Below are positions 1 to 16,564 of a stretch of 27,500 bases of DNA, one piece after another. Under the pieces are notes generated by a model. It searched no databases and had not been told where the DNA came from. It worked only from the letters and a program-made list of their open reading frames with translations. This stretch comes from Botryococcus braunii (Eukaryota; Chlorophyta; Trebouxiophyceae): assembly GCA_002005505.1 (NCBI GenBank), contig KV908526.1, positions 15,001 to 42,500 of the forward strand, in the 5' to 3' direction. Position 1 is the first letter of the stretch; every line of letters begins with the position of its first letter. The translations under genes were made by a program, and so were the position numbers.

Positions 1-178
1 GCAGCGCGACACAGATAGAGAGAGCGTAGTGGGTGGAGCCAGAGACAGCTCCATGAAAGGCACAGCTGTGGGCGAGACAAACTGTACCAGAAAGCTTGGC
101 ACTGGTACATACTGGCAGCCGGACAAGCCAGTACACAGAGTGCATTACAGCACAGCTGTGGTTGAGACAAAACTGTAC

Positions 179-7111
<6,933 letters not shown>

Positions 7112-7416
7112 GTTACACCCCACGTAAAGGTAGGGGCAACACGGCTAGTCTAGACCATGCGGCAGAGATTTTCTGATGAGCTCCTTAGCCTTCTTGGACC
7201 TTTCACTCGTAGCTCTTGACTTTCAGTATTTGCTTCACTATTTCCACCGCCGATCGATGGACTACCTTCGGTCGTGGTCGTACAGTACAGAAGCGTCGTA
7301 ACTCGTACGACGCTTCTGTACCAAGCCACGACTCCTAATTTTGGTACGACTCTGATGTGGTCGGGAACCCTAATTTTCCCTGCGTGTGCCGGTTCATGCA
7401 CACTGAACCCCTCTTC
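7112..7416 (-). promoter_or_regulatory. 5' flank of the ADC gene / spacer to the upstream ORF
   Basis: About 305 bp lie between the ADC start codon and the stop of the next minus-strand ORF, so an ADC promoter or 5' UTR must lie here or further upstream. I see no clear TATA box. The striking element is the hairpin at 7285-7321. Confidence 0.4.
7285..7321. repeat. Perfect inverted repeat, 16-bp arms, 5-nt loop
   Basis: GTACAGAAGCGTCGTA, loop ACTCG, then the exact reverse complement. It could be a hairpin in the 3' UTR of the upstream ORF, a 5' UTR or promoter element of ADC, or a relic of a mobile element. It is not a bacterial terminator, as there is no T-tract and the context is eukaryotic. 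Confidence 0.9.
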
Positions 7417-8199
7417 TTAAGAAAATATAGGGGCCATCCCAGGGGGAGAGGCGGAACCTGCCCCCGAATTCGGCAAAAGGCCTTGCTGAAATTGGTTTGC
7501 AATTGCTGAAATATCGGGAAGCATGCAACCAGGTGTGGCCTGATTAGCCATGAATATGCAAGCCTGTATTACATTTTCACATGTGAATGCAATGTTGCTG
7601 ACATTGTTGAAGATTGTTGTTACTATTGCAGCTGGAAGGGTGGTCATATTCATATACACCCACACAACAGTTTTGACACACTCAGACATTGCAGCAGGCG
7701 AAGAAGGCAGGCCACCAAATTTTGATTGCAGCGCTCTTACACAAAGAGCCTGGCTTGTCAACATTTTGCAGATAGACCATGCCATTCCTTGACTCATATC
7801 TACCCACCCCACTCCTGCTTTACGCATATGAGAGTATGCGTTCAGTACCAACCCAGGAAGAGTGTCACTTCCAGGACATCCTTGCATAACAAAACCCACT
7901 TTCGAAGCTTTCCAACGTTTCAGAAACAATCGCACAGCTTCCTTTACAATCAATTTTTTGATGGGACCTTCGAATCTCAGGTGTGTCCACAACTGGTCTG
8001 CACTACCCAAGATGGCAGCCGTGATCTGGCCCTTACTGATGGCAGTTGCAAATGTATTGACACTACCTTCATCTTCCACACGTACTGCGACAAACAGGCA
8101 ACACAACAGTTTCTGCACTTGCAGTTCTACACTGCAGGTGCCGGCGATATCGGCAAATGCTCTGGTCCACTGTTGTAACTGTGTCTCATGGCTCAACAT
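7417..8199 (-). CDS. Uncharacterised ORF, 260 residues, possible single or terminal exon
   Basis: I do not recognise this protein. The frame is open from about 8310; the first in-frame ATG is at 8199 (MLSHETQLQQWTRAFADIAG) and the frame ends at TAA after MAPIFS. The length without stops at this base composition argues for coding sequence now or recently. It is moderately hydrophobic and Ala/Val-rich, with a cluster of Cys and Met residues, and has no signal peptide or clear motif. A possible acceptor (tccattcag) lies upstream near 8315, so it could be the last exon of a longer gene. It lies head-to-tail upstream of ADC. Plus-strand ORFs overlap it and look like shadows. Confidence 0.45.
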   Translation of the reverse strand: MLSHETQLQQWTRAFADIAGTCSVELQVQKLLCCLFVAVRVEDEGSVNTFATAISKGQITAAILGSADQLWTHLRFEGPIKKLIVKEAVRLFLKRWKASKVGFVMQGCPGSDTLPGLVLNAYSHMRKAGVGWVDMSQGMAWSICKMLTSQALCVRALQSKFGGLPSSPAAMSECVKTVVWVYMNMTTLPAAIVTTIFNNVSNIAFTCENVIQACIFMANQATPGCMLPDISAIANQFQQGLLPNSGAGSASPPGMAPIFS

Positions 8200-8247
8200 G
8201 ACACCAGAGAAATTCCAGCACCTGATTGTCACGAACGTGAACAGCAC

Positions 8248-8805
8248 GCTGCCAAGACTAGGTGAGGTCTCCCCATGCTCACTCTGTTTGATTTCATAGC
8301 ATGTGTGCGATCATGCTGAATGGAATAAAGTCATTGCTGCATTTGGTTTTTGTCACCAACTACACCGTCTCCCGACATCTGTTGAAATGCATAAACCATG
8401 CATAGACAGATCTGTAAAAAGATCTTTCAAGATTCTATTCCTGGTCAGAGATTAGGAAATAAAGATTCAAGATTTAAGAGTCATGCATCCAGATTCTTGC
8501 TTCAGGATTCCAGAGTCATTGTGGCTTAGCATTATGCTTCAAGATACGTGCTGACATTTCCTCCTGCACCACCCCACAACTCCCATGCTGATGTCCACAA
8601 TCTATCTGCTAAGTGTTGCAACGCGTTCAAACTGTCCATTCTGGATAAAAGCCACTATTTGCACTCTGTGTTTCGCATGGAGACGCATCTCAGTGTACTT
8701 GAGTGTAGCAGTTGCCAAGGAAGCGGCGAAATGATGCATACAGCGCAATGGAGTAATACTCAGGAAACAGTAGAACATCACATAACACGTAATGGTGTAA
8801 ACATC
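8248..8805. other. No gene assigned
   Basis: It contains short repeated AGATTCAAGATT-like words around 8420-8520 and one AATAAA at 8323. Overlapping ORFs occur on both strands from 8548; neither is recognised. Confidence 0.4.
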
Positions 8806-8963
8806 TTGGATTTCGATTTTTGCACCATCCCTCTCAACCTTGTCCACAACCTGTGCATAGCATATCCCGTGGTAATCTTGGATATGGAATCTGGAATCAT
8901 CACTGATCAGATGCATGACAGGTATGAGAAGCTGAGTATTTCTGAGGATGGAGAGTTTGAAAT

Positions 8964-9115
8964 GGTTGCTTGCTGCGTTTATGTTCTTTAACAACTCACA
9001 AGTTGACTTGGGTCATTATACCAGAGTTTACATTGCATAGGTTGCTTGCTGCGTTTATGTTCTTTAACAACTCACAAGTTGACTTGGGTCATTATACCAG
9101 AGTTTACATTGCATC
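8964..9115. repeat. 76-bp perfect tandem duplication inside unit 1
   Basis: 8964-9039 and 9040-9115 are two copies of a segment starting GGTTGCTTGCTGCG and ending TTACATTGCAT(A/C). Units 2 and 3 have one copy each, so the event came after or during array formation. Confidence 0.85.
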
Positions 9116-10311
9116 CTATATTCCGACCTGTCCGTGGCTTTACCTGCAGCTCTGCAGTGCTTTGGCAACAGGCAGTCTCCTTGGATCTGCATCTGCGACC
9201 TCCCCACTTACATTCAGATCTTTATTGACAGTCGGCACATCGACTTCTACCAACCTGTGCTGCGGTTCTGTCAACTTCGTGACGCACGAGCTTTTTGGTG
9301 ATAGATCCAAAGCGAGTCCAAAATGAACTGTTGTTTTGCTGATATACATCATTGAAAAGCATGGTATGGATCACCAAAATGACTAAACAGAGCCGAGTCC
9401 TTTACGACCTGCAGTTGGATTTCGATTTTTGCACCATCACTCTCAACCTTGTCCACAACCTGTGCATAGCATATCCCGTGGTAATCTTGGATATGGAATC
9501 TGGAATCATCACTGATCAGATGCATGACATGTATGAGAAGCTGAGTATTTCTGAGGATGGAGGGTTTGAAATGGTTGCTTGCTGCGTTTATGTTCTTTAA
9601 CAACTCACAAGTTGACTTGGGTCATTATACCAGAGTTTACATTGCATCCTATATTCCCCATACACCATTCCGACCTGTCCGTGGCTTTACCTGCAGCTCT
9701 GCAGTGCTTTGGCAACAGGCAGTCTCCTTGGATCTGCATCTGCGACGTCCCCACTTACATTCAGATCTTTATTGACAGTCGTCACATCGACTTCTACCAA
9801 CCTGTGCTGCGGTTCTGTCAACTTCGTGCCGCACGAGCTTTTTGGTGATAGATCCAAAGCGAGTCCAAAATGAACTTTGTTTTGCTGATATACATCACTG
9901 AAAAGCATGGTATGGATCACCAAAATGACTAAACAGAGCCGAGTCCTTTACGACCTGCAGTTGGATTTCGATTTTTGCACCATCACTCTCAACCTTGTCC
10001 ACAACCTGTGCATAGCATATCCCGTGGTAATCTTGGATATGGAATCTGGAATCATCACTGATCAGATGCATGACAGGTATGAGAAGCTGAGTATTTCTGA
10101 GGATGGAGAGTTTGAAATGGTTGCTTGCTGCGTTTATGTTCTTTAACAACTCACAAGTTGACTTGGGTCATTATACCAGAGTTTACATTGCATCCTATAT
10201 TCCCCATACACCATTCCGACCTGCCCGTGGCTTTACCTGCAGCTCTGCAGTGCTTTGGCAACAGGCAGTTTCCTTGGATCTGCATCTGCGACGTCCCCAC
10301 TTACATTAATG

Positions 10312-10337
10312 TAAAGATCTGAATATTCAGATCTTTA
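10312..10337. repeat. 26-bp perfect palindrome in unit 3
   Basis: A palindrome centred on GAATATTC replaces the simple TTACATTCAGATCTTTA found in the other units. It looks like a template-switch insertion, where the local sequence was copied back in inverted form. Confidence 0.9.
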
Positions 10338-10526
10338 TTGACAGTCGTCACATCGACTTCTACCAACCTGTGCTGCGGTTCTGTCAACTTCGTGCCGCAC
10401 GAGCTTTTTGGTGATAGATCCAAAGCGAGTCCAAAATGAACTTTGTTTTGCTGATATACATCACTGAAAAGCATGGTATGGATCACCAAAATGACTAAAC
10501 AGAGCCGAGTCCTTTACGACCTGCAG

Positions 10527-11584
10527 TTCAACTTGCTTGCGTTGCGATCAAGCATTGCATACCGCTTACTTCCGACAAGTGTCTAACATCAGAACAAAAA
10601 AACTGAAATTCAGATGGTAGCAGAAGTAGCGCAGGAGGCGAAGCTCGGACTTCGGCACTTCGGGATGCCAAAGCACGGACGCTGGGACAGACACAACACA
10701 GCTTCTCATCCCGCTAGCTTTTTTCTTACCAAGCCGTAACATACTTCCCACAGTTTGTCGTTCGTCACGTCATGTTCTGAAGGAACCGCAACCTCGCATC
10801 GTCAACTCGTCACACCAGCGGCTCCACCACCTTGCTAACGCTGATCCCCCTCCCCAATACTAGTCTAGGCTGCTGCGACGGCGACTGCTTTCCCCAAGAA
10901 TTTGTAAATCTTCTCAACGCCTGCGTCCTTGCCAAGTCCGCACCTCATCCTGCCGACATCCCAAGCGGTCACCAACACAGCACATGACAGATTCACATGA
11001 ATCAGGTGGCAGTATGACGCGCCTTGAAGCGCCCCTTGACAGCGCAGCAGTACCAGCACATGGCAGGGACACGTGGGGCGGATTCGGAATCTGGCAGGCA
11101 AGATTACCCCCCCACGGCCTCTGCGGCGCTTCGACAGCGCGGCGTCACCCTGCAATACACCGCAATACAAAGCTGTACAAAGGCTGTACAAAAGCCTCCG
11201 CTCAGGCTGCCACGCCGCCCCTTCCCATCTTCCCACGCTAGATTTGCGATTTAGAGGGCTTACGGATGGCTTCCGGACCCCGGAGCTACGCCGCATCTCG
11301 GCGGAGCTGAGGCCTGCTTATTTCTGAGACAGTTGGCAACCGAATTAATTCCGAAATTATTTGTCTCCCCTACGAAAACGCGTAGATTCTTGCGCGGCCG
11401 AGGCGTTACCTCCGCGTCCCCATTATCAGCATCCCCAGCGGGCATCCAAGGCAACCGCCCCCCGGCTGCGGAAAACCTGCACCCCATAGGGGGCAGGTTA
11501 AAAATCCTCCCCTCAAAAACCCCCTCCCATTAAAAATTCCCCCTTCGATCCATTATGAAAAATTCCCCCATTATTCTTCAAATC
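10527..11584. other. No gene assigned
   Basis: Several short ORFs exist, such as 10865-11296 minus (ending EKIYKFLGKAVAVAAA) and 11333-11533 plus. None matches a family I know and none has supporting splice signals that decide it. The right end (11510-11584) has short A-runs alternating with CCCCC. Confidence 0.3.
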
Positions 11585-11603
11585 CATCCATCATGCAGAA
11601 GAA
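11585..11603. repeat. 19-bp direct repeat, left copy (pairs with 16891-16909)
   Basis: CATCCATCATGCAGAAGAA occurs here and again at 16891-16909. Its last nine bases, GCAGAAGAA (11595-11603), also recur at 15485-15493. The simplest reading is a 19-bp target duplication of the older element at 15494-16890, with a 9-bp duplication made later by the element at 11604-15484. Confidence 0.65.
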
Positions 11604-11647
11604 GATAATGTGTTTCGTCACCCATAATATTGATTTTATCTTTTTTT

Positions 11648-12194
11648 CTCAGATTTGCCTCCGCCTGGCCAGTCTTTAAGCGGGGCTGGCAGCTTCGCCA
11701 CTTTCAGCGTCCAGCCTTTGCGAAATTTCCAGTGTTTCTCAACACTTCATTCTCAGTTTGATACCACATCGTATTGGTTTTCCTGTTTTCTTCCTCAGAT
11801 TTGCACCAGCTCGGCCAGTCTTTCCGCAGGACTGGCAGCTTCGTAACTTTCTGGCGTCTGGCATCTGCGGAATTTCCCGTGTTCTTCCCCACTTCCTGTG
11901 TTTCTTAACACACAGTATTGGTTTTTTCTTTTTCTTTTTTGGCCCCTCAGATTTGCCTCCGCCGGCCCGTCTTTCACAGGGACTCACGGCTTCACCCCTC
12001 CCCTGCATCCAGCACTTACGGAGATTCCAGTGTTTTACAACACTTACTCCTGTGTTTCTTCACATATCATCTTGGTTTTCCCTTTTCTTCTCCGCTTCGC
12101 CTCAGCCCAGCCAGTTTTTCAGAGGGACTGGGGGCTTCACCACTTTCCAGCATCCAGCACGGTCTTGGGGTTGGGTTTCCCAGCTGGTGATGCC
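11648..12194 (+). repeat. Four tandem ~147-bp units in the 5' region of the retrotransposon
   Basis: Units begin near 11648, 11794, 11946 and 12090 with CTCAGATTTGCCTCCGCC or a variant, then GGCCAGTCTTT, ACTGGCAGCTTC and a pyrimidine-rich end. Spacings are 146, 152 and 144. Each start looks like a splice acceptor (polypyrimidine tract then CAG). Tandem 5' monomers act as promoters in some LINEs; that role here is inference. Confidence 0.85.
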
Positions 12195-15100
12195 ATGGCC
12201 AGCGTTCCTCTCTTTGACCCCACCTGCCCTTGGAAGGCATCATGCAAGTCTCGTAAGATCACTACGGGTGCTGGGCTCCTACGTCACTTGCAGAGGTTCC
12301 ACAAGCTCGGCGATGCTGGGCGGGATGACTGGGTGTCGCAACTCAGATCCCCAGCAGAGTACAGGAAGCTTGAAGCCATCTTACGAGCTACCTCCAGCTG
12401 GTTGTGCACCACTTGCTTCAAAACCCATTCCCTGGGAGTTCTTTCGTGCGCAACCACCCCAGACACCTGCCAGCGCTTGTGGAATCTGGAGGATGGCCTG
12501 GTTCCCCCTGATGCTAACCTTCTTCCTGGCCTTCCCCGCCCTGCACCGCCGCCGCATCAGCTGCCGCAGGATACTTCAGAGCCCCATGGCCGCCTCCATT
12601 CGCAGCCCCGAGGACGACTGCGCGCATCCGCCGCCGTTGCTGATCCTCCGCCCTCTGCTCCCCCGGCCCGTGTCCGCCGCCATCCCCTGACCCCTGCCCT
12701 TGTTCATCAAGTTTTCACCCTTGGTCACCATTCGTACCGCAGGGTCCCTAGGTCAGCATGGATACCTTGGGCTGCAGCATTGCGGTCCGCTCTCAAGGCT
12801 GTTGCGGACTCGGGCTCCAAGGCTGCCTGGGTTGAGCTGTTGATCCTTCCGATGTGCGTCCTATCAGCTCGTCGCAGGCCTCGGGGTGAGGGAGTTGCGC
12901 AGCACGTCCGCCGTTGGGCCCGCGCATGGTTGGATGGGGATATTGATGGCCTAATTGATGAACTCTTGGCCACCGCGCCTGCAGCAACTGCCCCACCCCG
13001 CCCATTAGACGATGCGGCGCTTGCCGCTCGCGTCTTGCGCAAGGTTGCAGATGGCCATTTATCAGCGGCTGTTCGGATGTTGGAGCCTGCCACCATCGCC
13101 CCAGCCACGCCTGACACATGTGCTGCATTGGCTGCGCTTCATCCTATCCGACCGCTTCCCGTTGGCGCCCCGCCTGCGCAGGCCCCTCACCGTGCCCAAG
13201 TGGAGGAAGTCTTGGCTGCCCTCAAAACCTTCCCACCTGGTACCGCTGGCGGGCGGGACGGCTTGACCCCATTACATATAAAACATGCCTTCTCTGTAGG
13301 TGGCTCAGACCTCTTATTGGACAGCCTCCTTGGCGTGGTCAATCGGGCCTTAGCTGGGGATGTTCCCCCTCCCTTGCGATCTTATTGGGCCAGCGCTCCC
13401 ATCACCCCTCTCTTGAAGCCCAATGGGGGTATCCGGCCCATTGCAGTGGGGCTCACCCTGCGCCGTCTGGTTTCCAAGATAGCTGTTGCAGCCGTCTTGC
13501 CCGCTGTCAGTGAGTATTTGCAGCCACACCAAGTTGGGGTTGGAGTCCGAGGGGGTGCAGAAGGCCTCTTCCATGCCCTCACCCGCTTGGTGGCACACCA
13601 TCAAGATTCCTTCGACCTCGTCGTTGTCAGCTTGGACTTCCAAAATGCTTTCAATACGGTCGACCGCAACCGCATGCTTGGGGAAGTCGCCCTCCATTGC
13701 CCCAGCATCTGGCAGTATGTGGCGACGACGTACGGCTGCGCGGCCCATCAGTATGTTGGGCCCCATGTCGTGGACTCCACCACAGGGGTCCAGCAAGGGG
13801 ACCCCCTCTCTCCGCTGCTTTTTGCGCTCACTGTCCAGCCACTCCTCCTTGACCTTCATCGGGAGTGTCCCGACGTACACCAAGGGTGGTATCTGGATGA
13901 CGGCACGTTTGTTGGTCCCGTGCCCGCAGCGCAGCAGGCAGTCCAGTTGGTTGTTGACCGGGCCCCCGCATATGGCTTGAGCCTCAACTCTCACAAGTGC
14001 CGTGTGTGGTCGCCGCGCCCGAACCCTCAGCATTTGGATGGGTTCCCTCTGGGCTTCGTCAATGAAACTCGTGCTGGTTTGATAGTGTTGGGGGCAGCGG
14101 TCACCGTGTCAGTCGAGTACGCGGCTTCCGTAGCCCAGGCGCACGTTGATGCCGTGGCAGCCTCGATCCAGCGCTTGCCGATTCTCCGCCACCCCCAAGC
14201 AGAGCTTCTCTTGCTTCGCAGTTGCCTTGGGACCTGCAAGGTGGTTTTCACAGCTCGGACCATGCCGCCAGCTGCAGCTGAGCAAGCTTTGGTGACCTTT
14301 GATATGCTCCAAACCCAGGTCCTCCAATCCATTGTCACAGCTGGTGGTGGTGGTTTTGGCCCTTTGCAGCAAACCTTGGCTGGCTTGCCTATTGCCCAGG
14401 GGGGTCTAGGGGTCACTAAGGCCACTTCCCTTCTGGCTTGTGCCTATCTCGCCTCCGTCACGCAGACCGCCCCCCTTCAGGACCGCCTTCTGGGGACATC
14501 CACTGACCCTCTTGTCCCCGCTGCCCTAGCTGCCAAGGCTGACTAATGCGCCCTTGTTCCTGATTTTGATGCGGCGCTCTTCGAGGATCCGGATTTTGTC
14601 CGCAGCAAAGTGCAAGCCCGGCTGTCCAAACCCTTGTCTCAACGCGCATACCGGGAGGTTCTTGATGACCCTGCTCGCTCGGATCGCGACCGTGCTGTGC
14701 TCCAATCTCTTACACAGCCGGGAGCGTCTGATTGGCTGCTGGCTCTCCCAGTTCCCCATTTGGAGCAGACCATGCCCCCAGAGTCGTTCCGCTGCCGCCT
14801 TCAATACCAGCTCTTGATCCCCATTTTCCAGCCTGGCTCCCAATGCCCGTGCTGCTTGAGGGAGTTGGATGTCTGGGGCGACCACGCGGTACACTGCACC
14901 TCAGGGGGGGATGTTGCCATTGTCGGCCGACATTACTCCGTTCGTAACGGCCTGGACGCTGTCCTTACCTCAGCTCGTCAGCGGGTCACCCGAGAACCCG
15001 CCTTTCCCACCCCTGTCCCTGGCCAGGAGCGCCGTCGCGCAGACCTCCGCCTCCATGCGTGGGAGGAGGGGCGTGACCTTTATATCGACATCGTTGGCTC

Positions 15101-15413
15101 TTCCCCACTCACAGTTGCCAACTTGCTGCACTTCGTGCCGGGTGGGGCCGCCGCGCGCGCTGCCCAAGACAAGCAGACCCGCTATGCTGTCTTGTTGTCG
15201 CGTCATCAGCCGCCTGTGGCTTTCCAAGCCTTCGCTTTTGAAACATTTGGAGGGTTGCATGCTGATGCGCTGGCCTTGTTGCAGAGGCTCCAGGGGCTTT
15301 TGAACCAAGCCATCATTGCTCAAGAAGATGTGGAGGGATATTTTGTCATTCGTCGGGTCAGTTTCATCATTGCGGCGGCTGTGGGTCGCCAGCTGGCCGC
15401 TCGCCGGGTGTGA
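12195..15413 (+). pseudogene. Retrotransposon polyprotein: zinc finger, reverse transcriptase, restriction-like endonuclease; one in-frame TAA
   Basis: The ATG at 12195 (GCCATGG context) opens a frame that runs to 15413 with one stop, TAA at 14544 (codon 784 of 1073). A C2H2-type finger (C11, C17, H31, H36) begins the protein. RT motifs follow: GGRDGLTPLHIKHAF, APITPLLKPNGGIRPIAVG, motif A LDFQNAF (D481), motif B GVQQGDPLSPLLF, and motif C YLDDG (D568, D569). The part after the stop has CPCC...GDHAVHC (C884, C887, H897, C901) and RRADLRL...YIDIV (D950, D965), matching the CCHC plus PD-(D/E)XK nuclease of R2-like elements. The stop lies in the linker between RT and nuclease. Otherwise the frame is intact over 1072 codons, so the loss is recent, or the stop is read through. 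Nuclease identity is by motif only. Confidence 0.8.
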
Positions 15414-15484
15414 CTCATAGCTTGAAACATTGGGGGTTGGGTCCTTGAACATTGGGCTGGTCTTTTTTACTCCACTCTTGTAAC

Positions 15485-15493
15485 GCAGAAGAA
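15485..15493. repeat. 9-bp target-site duplication, right copy
   Basis: GCAGAAGAA here equals 11595-11603 and sets the 3' end of the retrotransposon at about 15484, 71 bp after its stop codon. Confidence 0.55.
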
Positions 15494-15877
15494 ATTACAT
15501 CTGTCCAGCCACAAGGGCATGATGAGATGTCCACAACACACACACAAGCCGAAACTATGAAGAACGCACCACAAGAGGTGGCCACCCGAAGATCAAAAAC
15601 ATAACGGAGCAAAAGAAAAGGGGAAGGGGGGGGGGAATAAGGGGGGGCAGCCACAGACGTGGCTGAGGCCAAGTCACCGTAGCCGGCGTAAATCAGCATG
15701 AGCCTGGAATGCATCCGAGATAAAGGAGACAACTGCACGCAAGTCAGCGTGCCAAATGAATTGCCGAAGAGACCTAGAAGGACCAGCAAACGACTGGGGG
15801 GTTACCCCTCCCGCACCGCGGTAAGAGCGGGACAGTGAAAGACAAAGTGGTGTTCATCACCCACAGAGGAACCACAC

Positions 15878-16564
15878 TGTTGAGTTATGAACATTGTTAT
15901 TGGATGCCTTGTGCTTTAGGTGATCTTCATGTATACAATGTTAGGATATGGGTCCATTGTGAACATAATGTACCTTAAACACGGTTAGATGTGAACGGTT
16001 TTCTGACATAAGGTACAATCTGGTCTTGATCACACGGTGTTGTGGAAAGGCTATGAAAGCAGCGGCAACTGTGGTAAACAGATGCTGGGCAAGTAAGATG
16101 TAAGTCTTGTTTATACAGTTGCTATTGCTCAAGTGCAGACAGTCGGCTTGGACTGTATCTGGAGGAGCATACATTTACGACCTGTCTGCGTGTGTACAGG
16201 TGCGGTGACGCATGGTGTTTAGTGGTATTGTGTTCACATGTGGTAGCTGCATTGTAAGTGAACCATCTTAGTGTACAATCCAGCCTCCAAACAGCTAAGG
16301 GACGGAGTCTGGATTGAGTATAGGAAGGTACTTGCTCGTAGCCGTCAAGAGTTTTATCCGTGGAGATTTCGCTCATTGACAGACCTTTCATGTAAAGGAA
16401 CTGTGGTAAAAAGATGCTGGGCTCTTAAGATGGTAGTCTTGTTTATACAGGTGCTGTTGCTCAAGGGCAGACAGTCGGCTTAAGCTTGGACTGTAGCTGG
16501 AGGAGCATACACATACGACCTGTCTGCGTGTGTACAGGATATGCCGAATGGCCATAACCTAACA
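15878..16564. mobile_element. 687-bp TG...CA insertion with 5-bp duplication, probable solo LTR
   Basis: The insertion starts TGTTGAGTTATG and ends CATAACCTAACA, so the termini are imperfect inverted repeats with TG/CA ends. It is flanked by CACAC at 15873-15877 and 16565-16569. Removing it with one CACAC joins CDMC to GSSVGDEHH in frame, which confirms both borders. There are no internal genes. LTR-like ends and a 5-bp duplication favour a solo LTR; a small TIR transposon is the alternative. Its orientation is not known. Confidence 0.75.
16067..16538. repeat. Direct repeat pair inside the 687-bp insertion
   Basis: 16067-16200 and 16399-16538 are diverged copies, both starting AACTGTGGTAAA and ending CCTGTCTGCGTGTGTACAGG, offset about 332 bp. 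Confidence 0.85.

Larger units (their letters stand above)
8806..10526. repeat. Threefold tandem array of a ~550-bp unit
   Basis: The units start at TTGGATTTCGATTTTTGCAC: 8806-9414, 9415-9960 and 9961-10526 (609, 546 and 566 bp). Length differences are explained by a 76-bp tandem duplication and a 13-bp deletion in unit 1 and a palindromic ~20-bp insertion in unit 3. Copies are nearly identical by eye. Each unit keeps open frames of about 80 codons on both strands (minus: HIQDYHGICYAQVVDKVE; plus: the complement). No family is recognised, so it may be a satellite, a duplicated exon or a piece of a mobile element. Confidence 0.9.
11604..15484 (+). mobile_element. Non-LTR retrotransposon with restriction-like endonuclease (R2/NeSL-like layout)
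   Basis: The 3.88-kb element is bounded by GCAGAAGAA on both sides. It has a 5' region of four tandem ~147-bp units (11648-12194), one long ORF (12195-15413) and a short 3' tail of ~70 bp without poly-A. The single ORF with N-terminal zinc finger, central RT and C-terminal zinc finger plus nuclease is the layout of site-selective clades (R2, R4, CRE, NeSL). No AP endonuclease is present. It is distinctly more GC-rich than the copia element nearby. The clade is inferred, not proven. Confidence 0.75.

Noticed and set aside
7285..7321. Rho-independent terminator
   Set aside because: It has no T-tract, and the window is eukaryotic.
7550..8299. Plus-strand ORFs of 80, 150 and 145 codons opposite the unknown ORF
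   Set aside because: They are shorter, mutually overlapping in different frames and read as shadows of the minus-strand frame, although the true strand is not proven.
10865..11296. Minus-strand 143-codon ORF as a gene
   Set aside because: It has Arg/Cys-rich composition with no recognised motif; a short terminal exon is possible but undecidable from sequence.
11333..11533. Plus-strand 66-codon ORF resembling a transit peptide
   Set aside because: It is short, with no downstream exon that I can join, and an equally open minus-strand frame overlaps it.
11898..12194. Upstream extension of the retrotransposon ORF
   Set aside because: The frame is open but has no ATG before 12195 and runs through the tandem 5' units; the ATG at 12195 has a good context and starts the zinc finger.
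13012..14425. Alternative-frame and minus-strand ORFs over the reverse transcriptase
   Set aside because: They are shadows of a GC-rich coding frame with clear RT motifs.
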